Positions 51,438 through 60,749 of a DNA stretch of 64,000 bases are shown piece by piece. The stretch lies in the NCBI GenBank assembly GCA_963650135.1, contig CAVJLG010000039.1:54592-118591 (forward strand), written 5' to 3'. The notes below the pieces were generated by a model. The model saw only the letters and a list, made by a program, of their open reading frames with translations, did not search any database and was not told the DNA's origin. The DNA is from HGM13006 sp963650135. GTDB lineage: Bacteria; Bacillota; Clostridia; Oscillospirales; Oscillospiraceae. The position numbers and the translations under genes are program-made. Numbering within the stretch: position 1 is the stretch's first letter; each line of letters opens with the position of its first letter.

Positions 51438-52811
51438 ATGAGTCAAAATGATATTGCAAAGGACATGACACAAGGTCCGGTGCTTCGGCAGCTTGCGATC
51501 TTTGCCATTCCCGTTGCCCTGGCCAATGCGCTTCAGGCCATCTACAGCATGGTAGACATGGTGGTGGTAGGTCAGGTAGTTGGTTCCTCGGGCCTGTCTG
51601 CCGTGGGCATTGGCGGTCAGCTGCTGAATATGTTTTTGTGCATCGGCATGGGCTTTAGCTTCGGTGCACAGATTCTGCTGAGCCAGCAGGTGGGTGCAAA
51701 GGATCACGATCTACAGCCCACCATCGGTACCCTGTTTACCACGGAGCTTATCGCCAGCGTGATCTTTGGTATCGTGGGCATTGTGTTCTGTAATCCGCTG
51801 CTGCGCATGATGAATACACCAGACGCTGCATGGGCCGACGCACGCAGCTATACCATCATTTGCTGCTGCGGTATGGTCTTTATTTATGGGTATAATGCAG
51901 TCTGTGCCATTCTTCGTGGCATGGGCGAGAGTAAGCTGCCCATGATCTTTATCGCCATCGCATCGGTGGTCAATCTGCTGCTGGATCTTCTGTTTGTGGC
52001 AGTCTTCCATATGCGTGCTGCGGGTGCTGCGCTGGCAACGGTCATTGCCCAGTGTGTCAGCTTTGTCGTCTCGGTGGTCTATCTCTATAAAAACCGTTCG
52101 CGCTTTGGCTTTGACTTCAAGCTCCAGAGCTTTAAGCCCAGCAAAGAGCGCTTGACTCCCATCTGCAAGCTGGGTATTCCTTATATCGCCCAAAGTCTGC
52201 TGATCACCTGCTCCATGATGTATGTCAACTCCCAGGTCAACCACTTTGGCGTTACGGCATCGGCAGTGGACTCCATCGGCAACAAGCTCAATTCCATTGT
52301 CAACATTGTGGTCGGCGCTGTTTCTGTTTCCAGTGCCACCATGATCGGTCAGTGCTTTGGCGCAAGAAAGATGGACCGGATCAAGCACTGCTATCGGGCC
52401 TGCCTTGCCATCTGCATGATCTCCTGTGCCATTCTTTGCGGCGCTTACCTGCTGTTTCCCAAGCAGATTTTCCATCTGTTCAGCTCGGAAGCCGATGTCA
52501 TCGCTATGGCGCCCCAGTACATGGTCATCGCAGCGGTGTGGGTACTGTCCATCTGCACCATGACTGCTCCTTATTCCGTGGTAGACGGTGTAGGCAACGC
52601 CATGCTGGGCCTGGTGATTTCCGTACTGGACGGCGTAGTTGCTCGAATTGGACTCTGCATCATCCTGGGCAACACCATGGGGCTGTCGGGCTTCTGGCTG
52701 GGCAATGCATTGGCCGGATTCGTCACCACCATTATGGCAGGCGTCTATTATTACTCCGGCGCCTGGAAAAAGCGTCAGCTCCTGCTGAAGCGTGACGAAG
52801 CGCCGCAGTAA
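51438..52811 (+). CDS. MATE-family efflux protein
   Basis: 457 residues with twelve predicted helices and two MatE repeats (LRQLAIFAIPVALANALQAIYSMVDMVVVGQVVG; LCKLGIPYIAQSLLITCSMMYVNSQVNHFG). Cytoplasmic membrane exporter. An AGGAGG site precedes ATG; it is cotranscribed with the MarR regulator, so a toxic ligand sensed by MarR is probably its substrate. It is not closely similar to the MATE at 40372. Confidence 0.9.
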   Translation: MSQNDIAKDMTQGPVLRQLAIFAIPVALANALQAIYSMVDMVVVGQVVGSSGLSAVGIGGQLLNMFLCIGMGFSFGAQILLSQQVGAKDHDLQPTIGTLFTTELIASVIFGIVGIVFCNPLLRMMNTPDAAWADARSYTIICCCGMVFIYGYNAVCAILRGMGESKLPMIFIAIASVVNLLLDLLFVAVFHMRAAGAALATVIAQCVSFVVSVVYLYKNRSRFGFDFKLQSFKPSKERLTPICKLGIPYIAQSLLITCSMMYVNSQVNHFGVTASAVDSIGNKLNSIVNIVVGAVSVSSATMIGQCFGARKMDRIKHCYRACLAICMISCAILCGAYLLFPKQIFHLFSSEADVIAMAPQYMVIAAVWVLSICTMTAPYSVVDGVGNAMLGLVISVLDGVVARIGLCIILGNTMGLSGFWLGNALAGFVTTIMAGVYYYSGAWKKRQLLLKRDEAPQ

Positions 52812-52828
52812 TCGTCATACATACACAA

Positions 52829-52865
52829 ATCCCTGCTCCCGATTGGAAGCAGGGATCGTTTTTTC
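52829..52865. terminator. Bidirectional intrinsic terminator
   Basis: AATCCCTGCTCCC pairs with GGAAGCAGGGAT and is followed by CGTTTTTTCC; convergent genes. Confidence 0.85.
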
Positions 52866-52869
52866 CGTT

Positions 52870-54255
52870 TTACTTGCTCTCGCGCTTGGCAATGGTTCTT
52901 GCCACATGCACGCCGGATGCGCCAGCCTGGGCCAGGCCGCGGGTAATACCTGCGCCGTCGCCAATGGCAAACATGTTCTCCAGCGGAGTTTCCAGTTCGC
53001 CGGACAGCTGGAGCCGTGCGGAATAGAACTTAACCTCAACACCATAGAGCAGGGTATCCTGGTTTGCAGTGCCGGGAGCCAGCTTGTCCAGGGCGTAGAT
53101 CATCTCAATGATATTATCCATATGCCGCTTGGGAAGCACCAGACTCAGGTCGCCGGGGGTTGCATTCAGGGTGGGCTTGGTAAAGCTCTTGCCCAGTCGA
53201 TGCTCGTTGGTACGAACGCCCTTAATCAGGTCGCCAAAACGCTGCACCAGTACGCCGCCGCCCAGCATATTGCTGAGAGATGCAATGTGCTTACCATAGG
53301 TATAGGGCTCCTTAAAGGGAGAGGTAAAGCGGTTGGAAACCAGCAGTGCAAAGTTGGTGTTTTCACTGCGCAGGGCCGGATCGGAATAAGAGTGACCGTT
53401 GACGGTAATCAGGCCGTCTACATTCTCCGACACCACATGACCGTAGGGGTTCATGCAGAAGGTACGAACCTGGTCGTTATACTGCTTGGTGCGGTAAACC
53501 AGCTTGGACTCATAGACAACACTGGTGATATGCTCAAATACCTTTGCAGGGAGCTCTACGCGAACGCCCAGATCCACCTGGTTGTTAATCAGGGGCAGCT
53601 TGAGCTTTTTGCACTCATCGCAGAACCACTCTGCGCCGCTGCGGCCGGGTGCTGCCACCAGGTATTTGCAGGTGATGGTATCATCGTCCAGGGTCAGAGT
53701 ATATTCGCCGTTGTCGTCCCGGGCAATGGTGCGGACAGGAGAGCGGAACCGGAATTCCACATGGTCCTTCATATGCTCATAGATGCACTGGAGAATTTTC
53801 AGGTTGTTCTCCGTGCCCAGATGCTTACAGCGGGCGCCCAGCAGATGGAGGTCATGGTGCAGTGCCTGAACCTCAATGGCGCGGGCTTCTAGGGTTTCGG
53901 TGGAGAACACGTCTTTGGTTGCACCGTGCTCCACGTTGATGGAGTCTACATAGTCGATGAGATCCATCAGCTCTTTTCCATCCATATAGTCCGTGAGCCA
54001 GCCGCCAAACTGGGTGGTAAAGTTGTATTTTCCGTCAGAAAATGCACCGGCGCCGCCAAAGCCCGCCATAATGGCACAGGGCTTGCAGCCAATGCAGGAC
54101 TTCACCTTTCCGGTGACAATGGGACACTGGCGGGAATAAATATCTGCACCCTGCTCCAATACCAGAACACTCAGTTCCGGGCGCAGCTTCATCAGCTCAT
54201 ATCCGGCAAATACGCCAGCCTCGCCGGCGCCGATAATGGCTACATCATAATGCAT
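52870..54255 (-). CDS. FAD-dependent dehydrogenase (COG2509-like)
   Basis: 461 residues. The N-terminal dinucleotide site is YDVAIIGAGEAGVFAGYELMK (residues 3-23), with a second FAD motif ENMFAIGDGAGITRGLAQAGASG near the C-terminus. A Cys-rich stretch CPIVTGKVKSCIGCKPCAIMAGFGGAGAFSDGKYN (about 44-78) is characteristic of this uncharacterised FAD dehydrogenase family. It may act on a large organic substrate; no function is established. The ATG at 54255 has a GAAGGAG site. Monocistronic. Confidence 0.83.
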   Translation of the reverse strand: MHYDVAIIGAGEAGVFAGYELMKLRPELSVLVLEQGADIYSRQCPIVTGKVKSCIGCKPCAIMAGFGGAGAFSDGKYNFTTQFGGWLTDYMDGKELMDLIDYVDSINVEHGATKDVFSTETLEARAIEVQALHHDLHLLGARCKHLGTENNLKILQCIYEHMKDHVEFRFRSPVRTIARDDNGEYTLTLDDDTITCKYLVAAPGRSGAEWFCDECKKLKLPLINNQVDLGVRVELPAKVFEHITSVVYESKLVYRTKQYNDQVRTFCMNPYGHVVSENVDGLITVNGHSYSDPALRSENTNFALLVSNRFTSPFKEPYTYGKHIASLSNMLGGGVLVQRFGDLIKGVRTNEHRLGKSFTKPTLNATPGDLSLVLPKRHMDNIIEMIYALDKLAPGTANQDTLLYGVEVKFYSARLQLSGELETPLENMFAIGDGAGITRGLAQAGASGVHVARTIAKRESK

Positions 54256-54352
54256 AGTCGTTTCTCCTTCCATGGTGGTGGATAACTGGCAAACCAATTT
54301 ATTTTATCAGAGGCTTCGATAAAAATCAAGCCTTATTTTCATTTTCCCATAA

Positions 54353-54385
54353 AAAGCGCCCTTCCAATCCCGGAAGAGCGCTTTT
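54353..54385 (-). terminator. Intrinsic terminator after rlmH
   Basis: On the minus strand AAAAGCGCTCTTCC and GGAAGGGCGCTTTTT pair and end with T5. It closes the long parA-rlmH run. Confidence 0.85.
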
Positions 54386-54386
54386 C

Positions 54387-54863
54387 TTACTTGTGATACC
54401 GGCTGCCGGCCAGAATGCTTTCCGCCCGATACAGCTGCTCCAATACCATCACCCGGCACAGATGATGAGGGAACGTCATGGGGCTGATGCTCAGTCGAAA
54501 ATCTCCCTGAGCCTTTAGACTGCTGTCAATACCAAAGGACGAGCCCATCAGAAACACCAGGTCAGATTTTCCGCCCAGCCGCACCTGATCCATCTTTTCC
54601 GCCAGCTGCTCCGAGGATAGGAGCTTTCCCTCCGGGGTAAAAATACACAGCCAAGCGTTTTTCGGGAGCTTTTGCCGCACTGCATCCGCTTCCTTTTTCA
54701 GCGCCGCATCAATCTGGGCCCGGGAAGGGTTGTCCGGCAAATGCACCTCCGGCAATTCAATGATCTGAATGCCGCCATATGCTTTCAGCCGCTTTTCATA
54801 TTCCGCGCATGCCTGGCGGTAGAAGGTTTCCTTCATTTTTCCGGTGACAATTAAAGTCAGCAT
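54387..54863 (-). CDS. rlmH: 23S rRNA (pseudouridine1915-N3)-methyltransferase
   Basis: 158 residues, exact family size. SPOUT-type methyltransferase acting on the 70S ribosome. VFLMGSSFGID and the C-terminal knot MTFPHHLCRVMVLEQLYRAESILAGSRYHK are diagnostic. The start overlaps the shikimate kinase stop by 7 bases. rlmH sits near the replication origin in many Firmicutes. Confidence 0.96.
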   Translation of the reverse strand: MLTLIVTGKMKETFYRQACAEYEKRLKAYGGIQIIELPEVHLPDNPSRAQIDAALKKEADAVRQKLPKNAWLCIFTPEGKLLSSEQLAEKMDQVRLGGKSDLVFLMGSSFGIDSSLKAQGDFRLSISPMTFPHHLCRVMVLEQLYRAESILAGSRYHK

Positions 54864-55378
54864 GACTGTTTTCTCTGCTCCAGCGCCGCAACAATCTGAT
54901 CTACCATGTTTTCAATATCATTGCGGTTGGGGTCGGCGGCAATGGTAATCTCCGCCCAGCTTTCATAGATGGGCACCCGCTGGGCATAGAGAGTATCCAG
55001 GCTCTCACCGGGACCAAAGGCAATGCCCCGGGTCTTGATGTTGCTGAGCCGCGCCCGAAGCTCCTCCAACTCCACCTTTAAGTAGATCACCGTACCAATG
55101 TCCTTCATATGACCCATGGCCTCCGGCTCCAGGGGAACCGAACCGCCGGTTGCCACCACGGTATGATGGGGATGGAGGCCGCAGATCACGCGATTTTCAA
55201 TGTCCAGGAAGGCTTCCTTGCCCTCATTGTCCAGAATTTCCTGTAGGGTCTTGCCGGTGTCTTTGCAAATCTCCAAATCGCCATCCACAAAATCCATCGC
55301 CAGGGTTTTGGCCAGGATAACGCCAATGGTGCTTTTGCCAGCCCCGGGCATACCAATGAGAATCAGATTGTCCTTCAC
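54857..55378 (-). CDS. aroK: Shikimate kinase
   Basis: 173 residues. Phosphorylates shikimate in aromatic amino acid synthesis. Walker A GMPGAGKST at residues 8-16, the DGD shikimate-binding motif in FVDGDLEI, VVATGGSVPLEPE, and lid region LSNIKTRGIAFGPG. The GTG start at 55378 has a TTGGAGG site and lies right after the stop codon of the preceding gene. The lid contains an unusual IKTRGIAFGPGES sequence, so the enzyme may be divergent within the family. Confidence 0.85.
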   Translation of the reverse strand: MKDNLILIGMPGAGKSTIGVILAKTLAMDFVDGDLEICKDTGKTLQEILDNEGKEAFLDIENRVICGLHPHHTVVATGGSVPLEPEAMGHMKDIGTVIYLKVELEELRARLSNIKTRGIAFGPGESLDTLYAQRVPIYESWAEITIAADPNRNDIENMVDQIVAALEQRKQSC

Positions 55379-55379
55379 G

Positions 55380-56012
55380 TTAGTCCTCCAAATAATAGGT
55401 AATATACCACATGCCATGCTCTCCCTTTTTGTTCTTGGTCAGGGCCACGGTGGAATCCTTCTGATCCGCCAGCACCGTTTCCGTATCGTCATAGGCAATG
55501 CCCACATAGCCCGCCTCATCATAATACAGATAGTAGTACACCACATTGTCTTCCACAGCGATATTCCACAACCGCAGATTCGTAATTGCGGAGCCGCCGG
55601 AGGTTTCCACACCATAGAGTGCGTCCTCGGTGTTCATCAGCTGGATCAGGGAGCGCTGAACCTCCGTATTATCCGCAAAAAGCTCCGAAATGTCCTGATA
55701 TTTTCCATCGTACCATGCCAGCATTTTGTCGCCGTTCTTACTGCCGTAGAGCCGAAGTCCATTCATATCGTGAAAATTCAGGGCAGTATCCATATAGGAA
55801 TCCAGCTGATTGACGTCGGAAAACACGGATTTCGCCGCGCTCATATAGTCCGTGTAGGTGGTGGTGTTAATGACGGATTCATCGGTTCCAAACAGCGCGC
55901 CCAGGGCATTGCCCAAAAACATGCCAATCAAAAACGCAACGATCACCGCAAACACCGCCACCGCCATGGTTCTGGGAAACGGGTTTTCTTCCTTGGGGAA
56001 TTTAATATCCAT
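55380..56012 (-). CDS. Membrane-anchored protein, unknown
   Basis: 210 residues. A short cytoplasmic N-terminus and one helix (about 15-40, TMAVAVFAVIVAFLIGMFLGNALG) precede a ~165-residue external domain with several Tyr/Asp-rich strands (LRLWNIAVEDNVVYYYLYYDEAGYVGIAYDDTETVL). No family recognised. It lies between mscL and aroK with 3- and 1-base gaps, so it is cotranscribed with housekeeping genes. Confidence 0.7.
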   Translation of the reverse strand: MDIKFPKEENPFPRTMAVAVFAVIVAFLIGMFLGNALGALFGTDESVINTTTYTDYMSAAKSVFSDVNQLDSYMDTALNFHDMNGLRLYGSKNGDKMLAWYDGKYQDISELFADNTEVQRSLIQLMNTEDALYGVETSGGSAITNLRLWNIAVEDNVVYYYLYYDEAGYVGIAYDDTETVLADQKDSTVALTKNKKGEHGMWYITYYLED

Positions 56013-56015
56013 AGA

Positions 56016-56390
56016 TTACTTTTCCTTTAACAGGTCGCGGATTTCCCTGAGCAGCTCTTCCGTAGTGGGGCCCTTGGGCTCCTCGGGGGCTTCTTCCTTC
56101 TTCGGCGCAAGCCGGTTGACCGCCTTTACAATCCAGAATACCACAAATGCAGTAATCAAGAAGGTAATAATAGCGTTAATCACTGCACCAATGCCAAAAG
56201 GTCCTACAGTAATTCCAGAAAAATCCGTTTTACCCAAAATTAAAGCAATAATCGGCGTCAGCAGATTTTCCACCACAGAGGTAACAATTGCCGTAAAGGC
56301 AGAACCAATAACCACGCCAACAGCCATATCCAGCACGTTGCCGCGCATAATAAAGGTCTTAAACTCAGAGATCCATCCAGACTTTTTCAT
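56016..56390 (-). CDS. mscL: Large-conductance mechanosensitive channel
   Basis: 124 residues with the family layout: N-terminal amphipathic helix FKTFIMRGNVLDMAVGVVIGSAFTAIV, TM1, periplasmic loop, TM2 (INAIITFLITAFVVFWIVKAVNRL) and a charged C-terminal coil. Opens under hypo-osmotic shock to release solutes. The ATG has an AAGGAGG site. It follows serS by 21 bases. Confidence 0.95.
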   Translation of the reverse strand: MKKSGWISEFKTFIMRGNVLDMAVGVVIGSAFTAIVTSVVENLLTPIIALILGKTDFSGITVGPFGIGAVINAIITFLITAFVVFWIVKAVNRLAPKKEEAPEEPKGPTTEELLREIRDLLKEK

Positions 56391-56411
56391 GGGGATATGC
56401 CTCCTTATTTT

Positions 56412-57719
56412 TTACTTCTTCTTGGGTACCAGCTTTTCCTTGCCGCCCATGTAGGGACGAATGACCTCGGGGATCAGTACGGTGCCGTCCTCCTGCAGGT
56501 TGTTCTCCAGGAATGCAATGAGCATTCTGGGGGGCGCCACACAGGTGTTGTTCAGGGTATGGGCCAGTTGCATCTTGCCGTTTTCGTCCTTATAGCGGAT
56601 CTTCAGGCGGCGGGCCTGGGCGTCTCCCAGGTTGGAGCAGGAGCAAACCTCAAAATACTTCTGCTGACGGGGGCTCCAAGCCTCGATGTCGCAGGACTTC
56701 ACCTTCAGATCAGCCAGGTCGCCGGAGCAGCACTCCAGCTGACGAACCGGGATGTCCATGGAGCGGAACAGCTCAACAGACAGCTCCCACAGCTTTTCGT
56801 ACCAATCCTTGCTGTCCTCGGGCTTGCAGACCACGATCATCTCCTGCTTTTCAAACTGGTGAATCCGGTAGATGCCGCGCTCCTCAATACCATGGGAGCC
56901 TTTCTCCTTCCGGAAGCAGGGGGAATAGGAGGTCAGCGTCAGGGGCAGCTGCTCTGCGGGAAGAATCTGGTCGATAAAGCGGCCAATCATGGAATGCTCG
57001 GAGGTACCGATGAGGTACAGGTCCTCGCCTTCAATCTTATACATCATGGCGTCCATATCGGTCTGACTCATAACGCCCTCTACCACGTTGCCATGGATCA
57101 TAAAGGGAGGAATCACATAGGTAAAGCCCTTGTCGATCATGAAATCACGGGCATAGGCCAGCACTGCCTCATGGAGCCGCGCAATGTCGCCCAGCAGATA
57201 ATAGAAGCCGCTGCCGGAAACGCGGCCTGCGGAATCCAAGTCAATGCCGTCGAAGCTCTCCATGATCTCGGTATGATAGGGTACGGGATAATCCGGCACC
57301 TTGGGCTCGCCAAACCGCTGAACCTCAACGTTATAGCTGTCGTCTGGGCCAATGGGCACGGTGGGATCAATGATATTGGGGATCACCAGCATAATCTTGT
57401 GGATTTCAGCTGCCAGCTCGTCCTCTTTCTTCTCCAGTTCTGCCAGACGGTCTGCATCCGCCTTGACCTGTGCCTTGACGGCCTCAGCCTCTTCCAGCTT
57501 GCTGGGGTCCTTCTTTGCCATGCCCATGAGCTTGCCGATCTGCTTGGACAGGGTGTTCCGGGCAGTCCGCAGCTCCTGTGCCTCGGAAATGACGGCACGG
57601 TTCTCTGCGTCCAGCGCAATGACCTTGTCTACCAGGGGCAGCTTTTCGTCCTGGAACTTCTTTTTAATGTTTTCCTTTACAACGTCGGGGTTCTCCCGGA
57701 TAAATTTAATGTCAAGCAT
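56412..57719 (-). CDS. serS: Seryl-tRNA synthetase
   Basis: 435 residues, full length. The N-terminal coiled-coil arm (about 30-105) contacts tRNA-Ser. Class II motif 2 is FRKEKGSHGIEERGIYRIHQFEKQE and motif 3 is NTCVAPPRMLIAFLENN; the serine pocket TSEHSMIG-type sequence is present. Only 18 bases separate it from parB, so no T-box leader is possible and it is transcribed with the partition genes. Confidence 0.96.
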   Translation of the reverse strand: MLDIKFIRENPDVVKENIKKKFQDEKLPLVDKVIALDAENRAVISEAQELRTARNTLSKQIGKLMGMAKKDPSKLEEAEAVKAQVKADADRLAELEKKEDELAAEIHKIMLVIPNIIDPTVPIGPDDSYNVEVQRFGEPKVPDYPVPYHTEIMESFDGIDLDSAGRVSGSGFYYLLGDIARLHEAVLAYARDFMIDKGFTYVIPPFMIHGNVVEGVMSQTDMDAMMYKIEGEDLYLIGTSEHSMIGRFIDQILPAEQLPLTLTSYSPCFRKEKGSHGIEERGIYRIHQFEKQEMIVVCKPEDSKDWYEKLWELSVELFRSMDIPVRQLECCSGDLADLKVKSCDIEAWSPRQQKYFEVCSCSNLGDAQARRLKIRYKDENGKMQLAHTLNNTCVAPPRMLIAFLENNLQEDGTVLIPEVIRPYMGGKEKLVPKKK

Positions 57720-57737
57720 GTCTTTCCACCTCGTAAT

Positions 57738-58610
57738 TTATTTGTCTCTTAAATGCTCCAGCGCCTCAATGAGCTGCTGAAGGTCGTCGTCGCCGTAATA
57801 TTCCAGCTGAAAAATGCCTTTTTTCTTGCCCGGATGGATTTTTACCCCCCGGCCCAGAGATTTACTCAGCGTTTTCTCGCATTCCCGATAATAATCTACC
57901 TTTAAAACGTTCTCCGGCTCCGGTTCCTCCTGGGGCTTCATCAACCGCTTTACCATAGCTTCCGTCTGACGTACGGAGAGCTGCTGATCCAGAATTCGCT
58001 GTGCCGCTTCCTTCTGCATCTCCTCTGAGGGCAGGGGAAGTAGTGCCCGGGCATGACCCGCGGACAGGCTACCGTCCTCCACCAGAGATACAATGGACTT
58101 GGGAAGATTCAGCAGACGCAATGCATTGGTTACGGTTGTTCTTGCTTTTCCAACACTTCTCGCCGTTTCCTCCTGACTCATATTAAAGTCGGAGATCAGC
58201 GCCGCATAGCCCCGCGCTTCTTCCATGGGGTTCAGGTCTTCCCGCTGAAGGTTTTCGATGAGAGCCAGCTCCGCAGCGGTTTTGTCGTCCGCCTCCAAAA
58301 TGGTCACCGGCACCTCCTTCAGTCCCGCCAGTCGGGATGCGCGCCACCGCCGCTCACCGGCAATGATCTGATAATAGCCGTTGGCCAGGGGACGCACTGC
58401 AATGGGCTGAATCAGTCCGTGATCCGCAATGGAGGCAGCCAATGTTCCCAGCGCTTCTTCATCAAAGTCCTGCCGAGGCTGGGCACGGTTGGGCTCCAGC
58501 TTTTGAATGGGCAGCACATTGTGTTCCTTCTGCGGCTCCTCTGATACCGCCGGCTCTGCAAACAGGGCCCCCAGGCCCTTGCCAAGTCCTTTTTGGCTTG
58601 ATTTTGCCAT
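57738..58610 (-). CDS. parB: Chromosome partitioning protein ParB/Spo0J
   Basis: 290 residues. The N-terminal ParB/CTPase domain (about 30-125) contains GERRWRASRLAGL, and the HTH domain has MSQEETARSVGKARTTVTNALRLLNLP. The C-terminal ~50 residues are the dimerisation part. It binds parS, spreads as a CTP clamp and recruits SMC. The ATG has an AAAGGAG site. It follows parA after 83 bases, which contain a parS site. Three parS sites nearby make it a chromosomal (not plasmid) system. Confidence 0.95.
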   Translation of the reverse strand: MAKSSQKGLGKGLGALFAEPAVSEEPQKEHNVLPIQKLEPNRAQPRQDFDEEALGTLAASIADHGLIQPIAVRPLANGYYQIIAGERRWRASRLAGLKEVPVTILEADDKTAAELALIENLQREDLNPMEEARGYAALISDFNMSQEETARSVGKARTTVTNALRLLNLPKSIVSLVEDGSLSAGHARALLPLPSEEMQKEAAQRILDQQLSVRQTEAMVKRLMKPQEEPEPENVLKVDYYRECEKTLSKSLGRGVKIHPGKKKGIFQLEYYGDDDLQQLIEALEHLRDK

Positions 58611-58649
58611 AGAACCGCTCCTTTATCTCGTAAAATCGCATGGCCCAGA

Positions 58650-58665
58650 CGTTTCACGTGAAACA
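58650..58665. other. parS site 1 (between parA and parB)
   Basis: CGTTTCACGTGAAACA matches the parS consensus TGTTTCACGTGAAACA at 15 of 16 positions. Confidence 0.92.
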
Positions 58666-58693
58666 TTTCTGTTCTGTCCGTCCATGCTATATT

Positions 58694-59446
58694 CTATACT
58701 GTTTTTTGAATGATTTCCTCTGCCAGGTTACGATAGCTCTCTGCACCACGACTGAATTTATCATAAGCGGTGATAGGAAGGCCATGGCTGGGTGCTTCAC
58801 TGAGGCGAACATTTCTGGGAATCACCGATGCAAACACTTTTCCAGGAAAATGCCGCCGCACCTCCTGCGCCACCTGCATGCTGAGGTTCGTCCGACCATC
58901 GTACATAGTCAGTACCAAGCCAAAAATGCCAATGGTGGGCTGATAAGTGCGCTTTACGGCTCGAAGGGTGCCCATCAGGTCGCTGAGTCCTTCCAGTGCA
59001 TAGTATTCGCACTGTACCGGAACAATCACCTGATCCGCCGCGCATAATGCATTCAAGGTCAGCAACTCCAAAGAGGGGGGGCAATCGATCAAAATATAAT
59101 CATATTCCTTTTTCAGGGGCTCCAGTGCATCCTTTAGTCGGAATTCCCGGCGCTCCAAGCTGACCAATTCGATGCCTGCACCAGCCAATGCCGCGCCCGA
59201 GGGAATCAAATCACCGTATTTTGTGGAGATCACCGCATCTTTTGCCGGAACATCGTTGATAATTACATCATAGATGGAGCTGGCAACATCCGTTTTTTCC
59301 ACGCCAAGGCCAGATGTGGCATTCGCCTGGGGATCAAAATCACATAGCAAAACCCGTTTTCCCAGGTCATGCATTGCCGCAGTCAGGCTTACCGCTGTTG
59401 TTGTCTTGCCTACGCCGCCTTTTTGGTTGACCAATGACAAAACCAT
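58694..59446 (-). CDS. parA: Chromosome partitioning ATPase ParA/Soj
   Basis: 250 residues. Deviant Walker A NQKGGVGKTTTAVSL with Lys9/Lys14, Walker A-prime DFDPQANATSGLG and DCPPSLELLTLNAL are intact. The short N-terminus without an HTH is the Soj (chromosomal) type. It moves ParB-parS complexes and influences DnaA. The ATG at 59446 has an AAAGGAG site. It is first in the minus-strand run parA-parB-serS-mscL-unknown-aroK-rlmH. Confidence 0.95.
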   Translation of the reverse strand: MVLSLVNQKGGVGKTTTAVSLTAAMHDLGKRVLLCDFDPQANATSGLGVEKTDVASSIYDVIINDVPAKDAVISTKYGDLIPSGAALAGAGIELVSLERREFRLKDALEPLKKEYDYILIDCPPSLELLTLNALCAADQVIVPVQCEYYALEGLSDLMGTLRAVKRTYQPTIGIFGLVLTMYDGRTNLSMQVAQEVRRHFPGKVFASVIPRNVRLSEAPSHGLPITAYDKFSRGAESYRNLAEEIIQKTV

Positions 59447-59563
59447 GCTTCCAGTCTCCTTTCTCTCCTGCAAACCGCCGTGTTTCTCGAAAATACCGGC
59501 ACACATTATTATAACAACTAGCGTATCACAATGCAAGAGGAACCACGGTCAAACAGCCTTAAA

Positions 59564-59579
59564 TGTTTCACGTGAAACA
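59564..59579. other. parS site 2
   Basis: TGTTTCACGTGAAACA, a perfect 16-base match to the parS consensus, 117 bases upstream of parA. Confidence 0.96.
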
Positions 59580-59597
59580 TACCGTCCAACACCGCAA

Positions 59598-59613
59598 CGT
59601 TTCACATGAAACA
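59598..59613. other. parS site 3
   Basis: CGTTTCACATGAAACA, a 14 of 16 match, 18 bases from site 2. Confidence 0.85.
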
Positions 59614-59628
59614 TATCTGCCCCTATTC

Positions 59629-59657
59629 TTGACCCGGTGCGTATCTTTTGGTAAAAT
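59629..59657 (+). promoter_or_regulatory. Promoter of the second LysR gene
   Basis: TTGACC and TAAAAT with a 17-base spacer. Confidence 0.6.
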
Positions 59658-59727
59658 ATTAGGGCAAGCCCTCACAAATCAGCAGACGTATTTGCGCAGG
59701 GTTTTCCCCTGAAAGGAGGGATGGACC

Positions 59728-60693
59728 TTGGAGCTATCCTTACTATACTACTTTAAAACCGTTGCAGAGCAGGAAAATATCACAAAAGCCGCAGAACTGC
59801 TCTATATCTCTCAGCCCGCCCTGAGTAAAGCCATTGCAAAGCTGGAAAAAAGCTTGGATGTGACGCTGTTTGAGCGAAGAAAGGGCCGCATTAGCCTTTC
59901 TGCCATGGGCCGGGTATACTATGAATATGTCTCCTCCGCTTTTCAGGTGTTGGAATCCGGTGAGCGAAAGCTGGAGGAGATGAAGGAAACCTCCGGTGAA
60001 ATGGTTTCCATCGCCTCTCCGGTGGCAGGTGTGTTACAGGAGCTCATCTATAATTTTCTGCTGTCCGGCGACCTGATTCAGATCAATCAGTATTTATATG
60101 AGGAGCACATTTTGGAAAGCAAGCTGCTGTCCGGGCAGTTGGACTTTGCTGTAACCCCCATCACTATTGAAAACAGCGAAATTGAGCAAATCAAGCTCAT
60201 GGACGAGGATATTTTCATTGTGGTCAGTCAGGACCATCCCCTGGCCAGGAAAAAATATATTCAGCTCGCCGATTTGAAGGACGATTACTTCTTGGTGGAT
60301 GAGGCAAGCTTCGATCAAAAGATTGTACGGGTGCTCTGCGGCATAGCAGGCTTTGAGCCAAAAATTCTGTTGCACAGCAATGAGGGCGATCTCATTGACG
60401 ATGCTCTGCGCAGCAATCTAGGCGTTGCGCTGGTACCGGCCAACCTGATTTATCGGAAGAATATGAGTCGTTTGGCCATATTGCGGGCAACGGATGTGGA
60501 GCTGGTGCGTCTTTTGTCCATTGCAAAGCGCCGGGATCGGATTTTCCAGGCCAACACGGCGCGGCTCTACCACTATACCATTCACTACTTTGAGAATCTG
60601 GGGCAAGAGCTCCATGAATACTTCAATCAGATTTTGCCGGAAAAGCCCGATGCAGCAAAAAAACGGCTGGGCATTAACAATCTCAAAGGGTAA
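59728..60693 (+). CDS. LysR-family transcriptional regulator
   Basis: 321 residues. The HTH (MELSLLYYFKTVAEQENITK, AAELLYISQPALSKAIAKLEKSLD) and the effector domain (about 90-295) are canonical LysR. It starts with TTG; AAAGGAGG lies 9 bases before it. It is divergent from parA and precedes the VOC-rimI-tsaD genes, which it may or may not regulate. The effector is unknown. Confidence 0.9.
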   Translation: MELSLLYYFKTVAEQENITKAAELLYISQPALSKAIAKLEKSLDVTLFERRKGRISLSAMGRVYYEYVSSAFQVLESGERKLEEMKETSGEMVSIASPVAGVLQELIYNFLLSGDLIQINQYLYEEHILESKLLSGQLDFAVTPITIENSEIEQIKLMDEDIFIVVSQDHPLARKKYIQLADLKDDYFLVDEASFDQKIVRVLCGIAGFEPKILLHSNEGDLIDDALRSNLGVALVPANLIYRKNMSRLAILRATDVELVRLLSIAKRRDRIFQANTARLYHYTIHYFENLGQELHEYFNQILPEKPDAAKKRLGINNLKG

Positions 60694-60749
60694 TCCACAC
60701 AAATCACTACATTATATATAATGTATACAACAGAAATCGAGGCATGATT

